DNA of 64,000 bases from Bacteroidales bacterium. Its GTDB lineage: Bacteria > Bacteroidota > Bacteroidia > Bacteroidales > UBA932. How positions within the stretch are numbered: the stretch's first letter is position 1; every line of letters starts with the position of its first letter. Made by a program: the position numbers and the translations under genes. The notes below the pieces were generated by a model. That model worked only from the letters and a program-made list of their open reading frames with translations. It was not told where the DNA came from and did no database searches. The stretch lies in assembly GCA_017534745.1 (NCBI GenBank), contig JAFXVX010000017.1, positions 1 through 64,000 of the forward strand, read 5' to 3'. Positions 44,565 through 53,036 of the stretch are shown one piece after another.

Positions 44565-47513
44565 TTAGAATCTTGCAGTAACGCCAAGGGTAATCTGGAC
44601 CGCCGACGGGTAAGCGCCATTGGTGTCGATGCCGGGAGTGAGGCCGTTGGAATTGACGAGGGACGGGTCGGTCCCGTTGTAGGAAGTGAGGGTGAACAGG
44701 TTCTTGCCTGCAAGGTATATCCTCAGGCTGTCAACGTGCTTCCAGTTCTCGGTCTTGAAGTTGTAGCCAAAGGTCGCCGTCTGGAGCTTGAAGTAGCTTC
44801 CGTCGTAGAGGAAGAAGTCGGTGATGACACCGCCACCGGTCTTGATGTAGCTGTAGTCGGTGTAGGCACTGCGGTAAACGTTGCCGCCGCCGTTGGTCCC
44901 GATGAGACCCATCCCGTACTGCCTCATATTGAATATCTTGTGGCCGAAGGCTCCGGTGAAGAAGAGGTTGAGGTCGAAGCCCTTGTAGCGGAAGGTGTTG
45001 TTCCAGGAGAGGAAGACTTTCGGCACGGTGTTGCCGATGTAGGTCTTCCAGGCGGGATCGGCGTTGGTGACGTTGGTCGGGTTGCCGTCACCGTCGGCGA
45101 TGAGCATGTTGCCCGACTCATCGACGCCGAGGTAGCGGTATCCGTAGATCTTGCCGATTTCCTCGCCTTCGTTGACGCGGAAGAAGTACTCGCTGGAGCC
45201 GACGCCGGGCTTGTCGTAGAGCTCAAGGTAGGTCGCATCGTCGGACAGGTGCTTGAGCCAGGTCTTGCCGAAGGACATATTGATACCGGTCGTCCACTGG
45301 AAAGCCCTCTGTGGACGGAAGACGTCGAAGTCGATGGAGAACTCTATACCCTTGTTGTCGGAAACGGCGACATTCTTGAGGATTGTCGAATACACGAACG
45401 GGGGCTGTGGAGCGCCTGTCGTGTAGAGAAGGTCCTTGCTCCGGCGGTCGAACAGGTCGATGCTGCCGCGCAGGCGGCTGCCGAGGAAGGCAAAGTCAAC
45501 GCCGAAGTTGAAGCTGTCGAGGTACTCCCAGGCGAGTTTCGGGTTGTTGTTCTTCTCCGGGGCGAAACCGGTGATCCACTCCCCGTCCATGTAGTAGCTT
45601 CCCCTGTTGCTGTAGGTTGCGAGGGACTGGTAGGAGCCGAAGCTCGAACGGCCGGTGCGGCCGTAGCTGAGACGGAGTTTGAGGCTCTGGACCTCGGAGG
45701 TGTTGTCGGAGATGAATTTCATGTTTGCCATTTCCCAGGCGAGAGAGGCGCCGGGGAACCAACCCCACTTTTTACCGGGGCCGAACTTTGTACTGCCCTC
45801 GGCGCGGAAGGAGGCCGACGCAAAGAGCAGGTTCTTCCAGTTGTAGTTGACGCGGCCGAAGAAACCGATGAGCCTGGAGGACTCCTTGTAGGAGCCCATA
45901 TTGGCGTGGTCACCGGTCGTGTCCCTGAGGTACGAGCCCTGGTAGAGGTTGTTGTAGAGCATGTTGTCGTACTGGAAGTTGAAATTCTCGGCGTTGACGC
46001 TTTCGGTCGCGAAGGACTCGAAAGAGTAGCCCACGACAGCCTGCAGGGTGTGCTCCGGAAGGAAAAGGCCGTAGTTGCCGAGCCACTCGAAGTGGTTGGT
46101 CTGCCACTTCTGGTAGGAGATACTGGCGTGGCCGTCATAACCGCCCCAGTAGGACTCGCCGGAGTCCGACGGGGTCCAGTTGTTGGACTTGTAGTCGTTG
46201 TAGTCGAGGGTGTAGTTGACGCTGGTGGACAGCTGCATATTGTCCCTCATGAGGATATTCCACTTGAGGCCGGCAGTCGCGAGGAGGTAGATCCTGTGGC
46301 CGTCGGAAGTGCGGTTGACCATGGCCTCGTAGGGGTTGAGGGCGCCGGTCGGGGAGGAAGGTTGGTAGTAGGTGCCGTCCTCGTTCCAGATGGGCATCGT
46401 CGGGTTCATCGAGAGGGCGGCGTCAAACATGCCGTCATTGCCATAGGTCTCATCGACACGGCGTGCGCTGAGGGAGGCGTTGGCCTGCAGGCGTCCGTTG
46501 ATGAACTTCTGCTCGACGGCAGCCCTGCCGCCGTACTCCATCCTCGCATCGACGAGGTCGAGACCGGTCGCGTTCTTGAAGAATACGGAGGCGTTGTAGT
46601 TGCCCTTATCGGTTGAGGCGTCGATGGAGACATACTGGTTCTGCTCATAGGAGAACTTGCGGAGAAGGCTGCGATACCAGTCGGTGTCGGCGCCGTAGTC
46701 CATTCCCCTGCGGGAGCGGCGGAACTCATCCGGCGACAGCACCGACGGTATGTCCTTCGGCGCATTGTAGGCGAAGTAGGAGTCGTAGCTGATGTGGAAA
46801 TTCTCGCTCGTGCCGGAGCCCTTCTTGGTCGTGATGAGGATGACGCCGTTGGCGCCGCGTGTGCCGTAGATGGCGGCCGACGCGGCATCCTTGAGGACTG
46901 TCATCGACTCGATGTCCTGAGGCGAGACATTACGGATGTCGCCTCCTGGGACGCCGTCGATAACGACAAGAGGGTCATTACTGGCGTTGATGGAGGTCGC
47001 GCCGCGGATCTGGAGCGATGAGCCGGCGTTGGGGTTCGCGGCCGCCGTCGTCACGATGTTGAGGCCGGCGACCTTGCCGGTGAGCATTTCCATCGGGTTG
47101 TTCATACCGCCCTTGAAGAGGTCATCCTTGTCCACCTGGACGATGGATGAGGACAGCTCTTTCCTGGAGAGGGAACCGTAGCCGATGACGACGACATCGT
47201 CGAGGAATTCAGTGTCCTCGACGAGGGTGACTGTAGAAGGAACCTCTGAGGCGGCGAAGGTCTGCGTGGCGTAGCCGATGCAGCTGACCTCGACTGTCGC
47301 CGATGGGCCGGAGACGGTCAGGAGAAAGTCGCCGTCGAGGCCTGTCGATGTGCCGTTGGTCGTGCCCTTTTCCATTACGGTGGCTCCGATCACCGGTCCG
47401 AGGGCGTCAACCACGACACCCTTGACCTCGTAGCCCTGGGCGAACAGACCCGGGCCGCAGATCCAGGCAAGGACTGCGGCCAGCACTGTTGTGAGTATTT
47501 TCTTCATTTTCAA
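44565..47513 (-). CDS. SusC/RagA family TonB-dependent outer-membrane transporter (pair 1)
   Basis: This 982-residue protein has a signal peptide ending near ...GLFAQG; a second ATG two codons in (47507) is an alternative start. Carboxypeptidase-regulatory-like domain (YEVKGVVVDALGPVIGATVMEKG), DDVVVIGYGSLSRKELSSSIVQV, plug with TVLKDAASAAIYGTRGANGVILI, and a barrel ending ITLGVTARF. It starts 21 bp after the malQ stop, so one mRNA carries malQ, susC, susD, the CBM26-like lipoprotein and a GH13. It imports alpha-gluco-oligosaccharides by inference from these neighbours. Confidence 0.95.
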   Translation of the reverse strand: MKMKKILTTVLAAVLAWICGPGLFAQGYEVKGVVVDALGPVIGATVMEKGTTNGTSTGLDGDFLLTVSGPSATVEVSCIGYATQTFAASEVPSTVTLVEDTEFLDDVVVIGYGSLSRKELSSSIVQVDKDDLFKGGMNNPMEMLTGKVAGLNIVTTAAANPNAGSSLQIRGATSINASNDPLVVIDGVPGGDIRNVSPQDIESMTVLKDAASAAIYGTRGANGVILITTKKGSGTSENFHISYDSYFAYNAPKDIPSVLSPDEFRRSRRGMDYGADTDWYRSLLRKFSYEQNQYVSIDASTDKGNYNASVFFKNATGLDLVDARMEYGGRAAVEQKFINGRLQANASLSARRVDETYGNDGMFDAALSMNPTMPIWNEDGTYYQPSSPTGALNPYEAMVNRTSDGHRIYLLATAGLKWNILMRDNMQLSTSVNYTLDYNDYKSNNWTPSDSGESYWGGYDGHASISYQKWQTNHFEWLGNYGLFLPEHTLQAVVGYSFESFATESVNAENFNFQYDNMLYNNLYQGSYLRDTTGDHANMGSYKESSRLIGFFGRVNYNWKNLLFASASFRAEGSTKFGPGKKWGWFPGASLAWEMANMKFISDNTSEVQSLKLRLSYGRTGRSSFGSYQSLATYSNRGSYYMDGEWITGFAPEKNNNPKLAWEYLDSFNFGVDFAFLGSRLRGSIDLFDRRSKDLLYTTGAPQPPFVYSTILKNVAVSDNKGIEFSIDFDVFRPQRAFQWTTGINMSFGKTWLKHLSDDATYLELYDKPGVGSSEYFFRVNEGEEIGKIYGYRYLGVDESGNMLIADGDGNPTNVTNADPAWKTYIGNTVPKVFLSWNNTFRYKGFDLNLFFTGAFGHKIFNMRQYGMGLIGTNGGGNVYRSAYTDYSYIKTGGGVITDFFLYDGSYFKLQTATFGYNFKTENWKHVDSLRIYLAGKNLFTLTSYNGTDPSLVNSNGLTPGIDTNGAYPSAVQITLGVTARF

Positions 47514-47534
47514 TATGGTTAGTCGGGTAAATTC

Positions 47535-49931
47535 CTATTTGCCGCGGCCGGTCTCCGCGATAAGGTCGTGCATGTGGCCGGAGAAAGCCTCGTTGGAGAT
47601 CAGGCTCTCGATCGTGCAGTGCATGCGGTAGCGCCAGTAGTGGCGGGCGATGGCGGGGACGTTGATCCTCTCGTCGGCCGGATCGCCCTGATAGCGGACG
47701 TCGCCGTCGATGGCGAGGTAATCCTGTAGAGGCAGGATACAGAGCATCGCCGGGGATGCGAGGTGATCCTTTACGATTATCTCCGCGGCCCACGGTTCGC
47801 AGAAGTACGGGGCCTCGCCGCCGCAGTGCATCATTCCGTTGTAGAATTTCTGGGTGAGCTCCCTGTCTTCCTCCCACCAGGCGCGCAGCGGCGAGGTGTC
47901 GTGGGTCCCGGTCGCGCAGACGCAGTAGTAGGGATACTGCGAAGGATCGCCGAAATCGACGTGGACGTCCTTCGGCATCCTCTGGATTTCCAGAGAAAGG
48001 ATGCCGAGGGAGGACATCGTCTCGGGGACGCAGGCGGGGATCATGCCGAGGTCTTCTCCGCAGGCGAGCATACCGGTCGAGCCGAGGAGGGCGGGCAGTT
48101 TCTTCATGGCCTGCTCCTTCCAGAAGGCGTTGTTACGGGAGTAGAAGAAGTCGTTGTAGAGGTCGTTATAGACGGATTTCTGCCAGTCGTTGAGGCGGGC
48201 GTAGCCGTCGGTGTGCTGCGCCGCGATCCTCGGGTGATACCAACCTTTCTGCCGGGGATCTTCGATGAAAATATCCGTGAAATCGGTGAAGCCCTTGGAG
48301 CGGAGCTCGTCCGCAGGATACGGCAGCGCCGGGGAGAAATGGCCCATAAGGCCGCTCTTGTACTCGAGCGGGATCTCCCAGATACGGAAGAAGCCGAGGA
48401 TGTGGTCGATACGGAAGGCGTCGAAATACTCGCCCATCTTGCGGAGACGGGCCTTCCACCAGGCGTAGCCGGTCTCGGCCATCCTGTCCCAGTTGTAGGT
48501 CGGGAAGCCCCAGTTCTGGCCGTCCGCCGAGAAGGCGTCCGGCGGGGCGCCGGCCTGTGAATCCATATTGAACAGGTCCGGATCGGCCCATGCGTCAGCG
48601 CTGAGGCGGCTCACGCCTATCGGCAGGTCGCCCTTGAGGATGACGCCCTTCCCGTGGGCATAAGCCACGGCCTCCTTGAGCTGGAGGTCGAGCTCGTACT
48701 GGACGAAGTACCAGAAGCCGACTTCGGCCTGGTGCTCCCCGGCATATCCTTCAGCCTTACGCTGTGAGTATTTGGCGTAACTTCCCCACTTCGAGAAATC
48801 AGAAGTGCCCTTCTCATCACGCAGGCAGCAATAGACGGCATACGGAAGAAGCCATTTGTTCCCTTCGATGAATTTCATGCAGGCCGGGCTCGCGAGAATC
48901 TCCGCACCGCTCTTCTCATAGACTTTGCGGAGATAGGCGAGCTTTTCTGAATTGACCTTTTCGTAATCGACCTTCGGGAGAGCGTTGAGCGCCTCCTTTT
49001 TCTCCCTGTAGGCCTTGTCCGCGCGAACGCCGAGAGCCGGCAGGTGGATAAACTGCGGATGGAGGGCGAAGGAGGACACGGCGTTGTAGGGATACGAGTC
49101 GGCCCAGGTGAGGGTCATCGAGGTGTCGTTGATGGGGAGGAGCTGGATGACGCTCTGGCCGGTCATCTCCGCCCAGTCGGCGAGCTTCTTTATGTCGTTG
49201 AACTCACCGATGCCGAAGCTGTCCTCCGTCCTGAGGGAGAACACCGGCACGGCGACGCCCGCGCCCCTCCAGGGCTCGGGCCTGAAGGCCGGCACAAAGT
49301 CCTTTATTATAAATGACTCGCCCTTCGGAGGGATCTCTTTGAAGAAATGGTTCTCGGAGGATTCCCAGAGGACCGGCTTCCCGGTCTTCTTATCCACTAT
49401 GACGAATTTGAACTCGAACGGCTCCCTGACGTTGAGGGTTATGGCCCACTCCGGGAAATGCGCCTCGTCGAGAAGGTGGAACTTCTTCCACTCGCCGAGG
49501 GCCTTGCCGCTGCCGGCGAGGGCGACGGCCTGGCCGCGCCTGACCTCAGGGACGGTGACCGCGAAGGTCACGTTCCCCGTGCCCTTCCACGGCGTCTCCG
49601 CCCTGTCGTGGCGGAAGATCGCGTCGCGGAAGGCCGAGCTGTAGAAAGGCGAATCGGCCGGACGGTCATTCCAGCGCTCGAAGACGCGGACTACGCCTTC
49701 CGGCTTCCCGGGAAGCCGCAGGACGTGGCCCTGCCACTCCTCCCGGACGGTCGCCCCGTCCCTCTGGAGCTCGAAGGAATATTCAGTACCCTCCTCACAA
49801 TGCGATTTGGGGAAATCAATGCACCAGCGCCCGTCAGCGCAGTATTTCATCGGCCAGCACTTCCCGCCGATGCGAAGCACGAGGTTTTCACCCCAGAAGG
49901 TGTCGTACCTCAACGAAATCTTTACAGTCAT
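47535..49931 (-). CDS. malQ: 4-alpha-glucanotransferase (GH77) with N-terminal starch-binding domains
   Basis: This 798-residue cytosolic enzyme transfers maltosyl or longer units between maltooligosaccharides. Two N-terminal CBM20-like domains (~1-105; ~115-225, with FAVTVPEVRRGQAVALAGSG, LGEWKKFHLL, FEFKFVIV) precede the GH77 barrel. The barrel contains PLFSLRTEDSFGIG-like VFSLRTEDSFGIGEF, the nucleophile Asp in FDAFRIDHILGF, acid Glu in CGEDLGMIP and the ATGTHDTSPLRAWWEED motif. The layout recalls the DPE2-type of plants and bacteria. No signal peptide. The ATG at 49931 is used; a GTG four codons upstream (49943) is also open. First gene of the glucan locus, with a promoter 25 nt upstream. 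Confidence 0.93.
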   Translation of the reverse strand: MTVKISLRYDTFWGENLVLRIGGKCWPMKYCADGRWCIDFPKSHCEEGTEYSFELQRDGATVREEWQGHVLRLPGKPEGVVRVFERWNDRPADSPFYSSAFRDAIFRHDRAETPWKGTGNVTFAVTVPEVRRGQAVALAGSGKALGEWKKFHLLDEAHFPEWAITLNVREPFEFKFVIVDKKTGKPVLWESSENHFFKEIPPKGESFIIKDFVPAFRPEPWRGAGVAVPVFSLRTEDSFGIGEFNDIKKLADWAEMTGQSVIQLLPINDTSMTLTWADSYPYNAVSSFALHPQFIHLPALGVRADKAYREKKEALNALPKVDYEKVNSEKLAYLRKVYEKSGAEILASPACMKFIEGNKWLLPYAVYCCLRDEKGTSDFSKWGSYAKYSQRKAEGYAGEHQAEVGFWYFVQYELDLQLKEAVAYAHGKGVILKGDLPIGVSRLSADAWADPDLFNMDSQAGAPPDAFSADGQNWGFPTYNWDRMAETGYAWWKARLRKMGEYFDAFRIDHILGFFRIWEIPLEYKSGLMGHFSPALPYPADELRSKGFTDFTDIFIEDPRQKGWYHPRIAAQHTDGYARLNDWQKSVYNDLYNDFFYSRNNAFWKEQAMKKLPALLGSTGMLACGEDLGMIPACVPETMSSLGILSLEIQRMPKDVHVDFGDPSQYPYYCVCATGTHDTSPLRAWWEEDRELTQKFYNGMMHCGGEAPYFCEPWAAEIIVKDHLASPAMLCILPLQDYLAIDGDVRYQGDPADERINVPAIARHYWRYRMHCTIESLISNEAFSGHMHDLIAETGRGK

Positions 49932-49956
49932 AGTGTCACTCACGTGGTTAGAGTTT

Positions 49957-49964
49957 CAAATATA
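49957..49964 (-). promoter_or_regulatory. -7 promoter box of the malQ-susCD operon
   Basis: Minus-strand TATATTTG matches TAnnTTTG, with TTG 18 nt upstream. Start near 49952, leader about 20 nt. No operator-like repeat is seen here, unlike at the MFS promoter. Confidence 0.65.
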
Positions 49965-49996
49965 ATTCTTATTTTTATAAAACAATACACAGGCGT

Positions 49997-50344
49997 ATGA
50001 AAAACAGTTCTCAATTTTTGCACTGACGCTGACGCTTCTGGCCTTCTCCGCAGTGTCCTGCAGCAAGGACGGACACAATAAGTTCTCTCCCAGAACCATT
50101 GAAGATTTCAAGGGAACGGTGTGGAGCAGTGATGACAATGGTATTATCCTGAATTTCCTCGACTGGGGCGAAATTGAGCAGAAACCGACTTGCTCCGAGG
50201 ATAATTATATCCCAACATCCGACTACGACGAACTTCCCGCCGAGATTAATTCCCTGCGCAGGTTACGTTGATGATAAAGGCCGATTTGGATGGTATGGCT
50301 GGTACTGGTCTGCGCCCCCTGTAACATTTTCCCGTGGCGCTTAA
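49997..50344 (+). pseudogene. remnant of a FISUMP-type lipoprotein gene
   Basis: ATG 49997 begins MKNSSQF, then a stop. In a shifted frame after a run of five T the signal continues as FALTLTLLAFSAVSCSKDGH, a complete lipobox (AVSC), and runs on as FKGTVWSSDDNGIILNFLDW to a stop near 50271. In yet another frame GYVDDKGRFGWYGWYWSAPPVTF follows, ending at a TAA (50342-50344) inside palindromic copy 2. The WYWSAPPV block resembles the YWSATVDQ block of the FISUMP-like lipoprotein at 62934. So this is a lipoprotein gene broken by at least two frameshifts and probably an internal deletion. Confidence 0.6.
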
Positions 50345-50441
50345 AGCGCTGGTTGTTAATTAAATACATAAAACCCTATGCTCTGTTTTGCGCATAGGGT
50401 TTTATGTAAATAACTGAACATCACCTAGTTAGGCGCCACGG
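50332..50441. repeat. 110-bp palindromic element, copy 2
   Basis: Outer arms CCGTGGCGC (50332-50340) and GCGCCACGG (50433-50441). Inner perfect 16-bp stem ACATAAAACCCTATGC (50366-50381) and GCATAGGGTTTTATGT (50392-50407) around a 10-nt loop. Same length as copy 3 and about 85% identical to its reverse complement by eye. Lies between the plus-strand pseudogene and the minus-strand MATE gene, with a T-run on either strand, as in a two-way terminator. Confidence 0.9.
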
Positions 50442-50448
50442 GATTACT

Positions 50449-51930
50449 CTACAGGCGGACGGAGCGGCGGGCGACGGCGGACTGGTAGGCGGTGCGGATG
50501 ACGAGGTGCACGAAGTAGGCGCCGAGGAGGACGTGGATGGCGAGCTCGCCGTAGCGGGGAAGAGCGGCGGACTGGCCGGCGGCATCGGCGAGGGCAGGGG
50601 CATCGGCGAGGGTGCGGCCGTCTGGGGAGACGGTGCCGAAGAGGGCGTACTGGAGGAGGGCGGTGCCGGCGAACCAGGCGAGGAAGAAGCCGACGGCAGA
50701 GAAGACAGCGGCGTTGCGGAGGGGCTTCGAGGCGGTAGCGCCGATGAAAATGCCGTCCCAGGTGAAGGCCGGGCAGCCGATGAGCGGCATCACGAGGAGC
50801 CAGGGCATATACGGCAGCGTGGCGGCGATGACGTCCGCATCGGATGTCATCATCCGGAGGAGCGGAGTGCCGGCAAGAGCGTATATACCGACGAACAGCA
50901 GCGCAATGCCCATGCTCCAGGCGAAGGTGCCGCGGACAGTCCCGCGGAGGCGATCCTCGTCTCCGAGGCCGATGTATTTTCCCGTCATGGCTTCTCCGGC
51001 GTAGGCGAAACCGTCTGTGAAATAGGAGAATATCAGCAGCAGTTCCATGATGATTGCGGCTACCGAAAGGAGAGTGTCGCCATAGCGGGCGGAAAGGGTC
51101 GTGAAGCCGACATAGACGGCGATGAGCCCGAGGGAACGGATAAACAGCGCGTTGTTGAGCGAGAAGAAGCCGCCGAGGGCCGCCCTGTCGCGGAACAGGG
51201 CCCGGAGATCCTCCTTCGTGAAGGAGCCGAACACCTTCCGGCGGTAGCGGAAGAACAGCACGGCGACGACGAAGGCGAAGCCGGTCCACTGGGCGATGAC
51301 TGTACCGAGGGCGACGCCGTCGTAGCCCATGCCGCTGTATCCCCACGCCCCGAAGGCGAGGAATATACTGGCGGCAACGTTCAGCACGTTGACTATCAGG
51401 TCGGAAAGCATAGGAGTCACGGTGTCCTGCATCCCGATGTACCAGCCCTTGAAGGCGAACAGCGACAGCGTCGCCGGCGCGGCCCAGATCCGGATCCTGA
51501 AGTACTGGCTGGCGAGAATCCTGACTTCCTCCGAGCAATCGACAACCATAAACGACACCTTGAGGAAAGGCACCTGAATAAGGATCATCCCAAGGGAGAA
51601 GACCAGGCAGAGCACCAGCGAGCGCAGCAGGATGCTGCCCGCCTCGCGGAAGTCGCCGGAGGAGAGCGAGCGGCCGTAGGACTGGGCCGTCAGCCCGCCC
51701 GTACCGGTCCTGAGGAAACTCAGGCTCCAGTAGAGCAGGTCGAAGATCATCTGACCTATGGTTATACCGCCTATGAGGGAGGCGGCCTGGAGGCCATCCT
51801 TCACCGCAATGTCGCCCAGATGGCCGGTGATGGCGATGTCCGCCAGCCCGACCAGCGGGACGGTCATGTTCGCGAGAATGCTCGGAATGGCCAGCCGGAG
51901 GATCTCCCGGTTGAGTGAACGCCCTTTCAT
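50449..51930 (-). CDS. MATE family efflux transporter (DinF-like)
   Basis: This 493-residue inner-membrane antiporter has about 12 helices in two halves. N-terminal REILRLAIPSILANMTVPLVGLADIAITGHLGD with the following GLTAQSYGR matches MATE proteins of the DinF branch, which expel drugs or toxic metabolites with Na+ or H+. The ATG at 51930 lies 1 nt after the rsgA stop, so they are co-transcribed; the longer frame to 51987 is rejected. Near the C-terminus an Ala/Asp/Gly-rich stretch (DGRTLADAPALADAAGQSAALPRYG) separates the last helices and looks like a low-complexity insertion. Ends 8 bp from palindromic copy 2. Confidence 0.9.
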   Translation of the reverse strand: MKGRSLNREILRLAIPSILANMTVPLVGLADIAITGHLGDIAVKDGLQAASLIGGITIGQMIFDLLYWSLSFLRTGTGGLTAQSYGRSLSSGDFREAGSILLRSLVLCLVFSLGMILIQVPFLKVSFMVVDCSEEVRILASQYFRIRIWAAPATLSLFAFKGWYIGMQDTVTPMLSDLIVNVLNVAASIFLAFGAWGYSGMGYDGVALGTVIAQWTGFAFVVAVLFFRYRRKVFGSFTKEDLRALFRDRAALGGFFSLNNALFIRSLGLIAVYVGFTTLSARYGDTLLSVAAIIMELLLIFSYFTDGFAYAGEAMTGKYIGLGDEDRLRGTVRGTFAWSMGIALLFVGIYALAGTPLLRMMTSDADVIAATLPYMPWLLVMPLIGCPAFTWDGIFIGATASKPLRNAAVFSAVGFFLAWFAGTALLQYALFGTVSPDGRTLADAPALADAAGQSAALPRYGELAIHVLLGAYFVHLVIRTAYQSAVARRSVRL

Positions 51931-51931
51931 T

Positions 51932-52987
51932 CTAACGGAATTTGCCGTCTTCCTCGAGCATGCCGAGGTAGGATGAATAACGTTCACGGCTCACGGATCC
52001 GTCTTCGAGGGCGGCCTTGACGGCGCAGCCCGGCTCGTGGGTGTGGGTGCAGGGGGTGAAACGGCAGCTCTCGGACGCTTTCAGCATCTCCGGGAAGTAC
52101 CGTGCAATCTCTTCCTTCTCCACATCGACAAGGCCGAAGCCGCGAAGGCCGGGGCTGTCGATGACAAAGCCCCCTGAGGAGAGCGGATACATCTCGTAGA
52201 GGGATGTCGTGTGCCTGCCCTGAAGGTGGGCGAGGGAAATGTCGCCGACCTTGGGGTTAAGGGAAGGGTCCAGCGCCCTGATAAGGCTGGACTTCCCCAC
52301 TCCGGACTCGCCGGAGAAGAGGTTGATCCCGCCGCGGGGCAGCGGGGATTCGCCGGAGGAGAGGCCGCCTCCGCAGGGCAGCGTGACTTCGCCGGGGGTC
52401 GCGGTGACACCATCTCCGCCACTGCCCCGGCAGGCAGCGCGAAGGGCATCGATGCCCTCGCCGGTCTTGACGGATGTCTCGATGACTCTGTAGCCCGCGC
52501 CCTCGTAGATGCTTTTGAAATGGGCGATTTCTTCTGCAGCCTCGTCCCTGTAAAGGTCTGTCTTTGTGAGGACTATCGTGGCCGGGATGCCGTAGAGACC
52601 GCATGTGACGAGCAGCCTGTCGAGGAACGGCAGCTTAAGCTCCGGGAAGTAGAGTGAGACTGCGATGAAGGCCATATCTACGTTCGACGCGATGATGTGC
52701 GCCTGCCTCGACAGGTTGGTCGAGCGCCGGATTACGTAGTTGCTCCTCGGCAGCACCTCGGTAATGACAGCGGGACTGGCAGCTCCGTCTCGCCGATTCT
52801 CCGTCATGCCGAGTCCTGAATCCGCAGTGTAGCGGACCCTGTCGCCGACAGCGATGGGATTGGTGATTCCTTTGACGGAAAGGCGCAGGCGGCCGCGGAC
52901 CACCGCGGGGAACGGCGCCCACTCCGGCAGCGGGGAGAGCAGATACCCGCTTCCCGCATTTTTCACTACTGTCGCTACTCCTTCCAT
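51932..52987 (-). CDS. rsgA: ribosome small-subunit-dependent GTPase A
   Basis: This 351-residue circularly permuted GTPase checks maturation of the 30S subunit. Order: OB-fold (~1-75), G4 motif TKTD (141-144), P-loop GESGVGKSS (226-234), G3 DSPG (277-280) and a zinc site C308-C313-H315-C321. Between G5-like TSVKTGEG and the P-loop sits an insertion of about 30 residues (188-221, GGDGVTATPGE...SPLPRGGIN) encoded by two similar ~26-bp units; most homologues have a short loop there. The ATG at 52987 is supported by a TAnnTTTG box 8 nt upstream; the Cys/Gly-rich extension to 53359 is antisense to a proline-rich gene. Starts a two-gene operon with the MATE pump. Confidence 0.93.
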   Translation of the reverse strand: MEGVATVVKNAGSGYLLSPLPEWAPFPAVVRGRLRLSVKGITNPIAVGDRVRYTADSGLGMTENRRDGAASPAVITEVLPRSNYVIRRSTNLSRQAHIIASNVDMAFIAVSLYFPELKLPFLDRLLVTCGLYGIPATIVLTKTDLYRDEAAEEIAHFKSIYEGAGYRVIETSVKTGEGIDALRAACRGSGGDGVTATPGEVTLPCGGGLSSGESPLPRGGINLFSGESGVGKSSLIRALDPSLNPKVGDISLAHLQGRHTTSLYEMYPLSSGGFVIDSPGLRGFGLVDVEKEEIARYFPEMLKASESCRFTPCTHTHEPGCAVKAALEDGSVSRERYSSYLGMLEEDGKFR

Positions 52988-52995
52988 TTGGTCTG

Positions 52996-53003
52996 CAAAA
53001 TTA
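52996..53003 (-). promoter_or_regulatory. -7 promoter box of rsgA
   Basis: Minus-strand TAATTTTG matches TAnnTTTG and ends 8 nt before the ATG, predicting a nearly leaderless mRNA. It lies back to back with the plus-strand box at 53018. Confidence 0.55.
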
Positions 53004-53017
53004 ACCAATAATTTCAT

Positions 53018-53025
53018 TATCTTTG
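53018..53025 (+). promoter_or_regulatory. -7 promoter box of the proline-rich protein gene
   Basis: TATCTTTG matches TAnnTTTG and ends 11 nt before the ATG at 53037. It excludes the longer upstream frame. Confidence 0.55.
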
Positions 53026-53036
53026 CAATTACGCGT

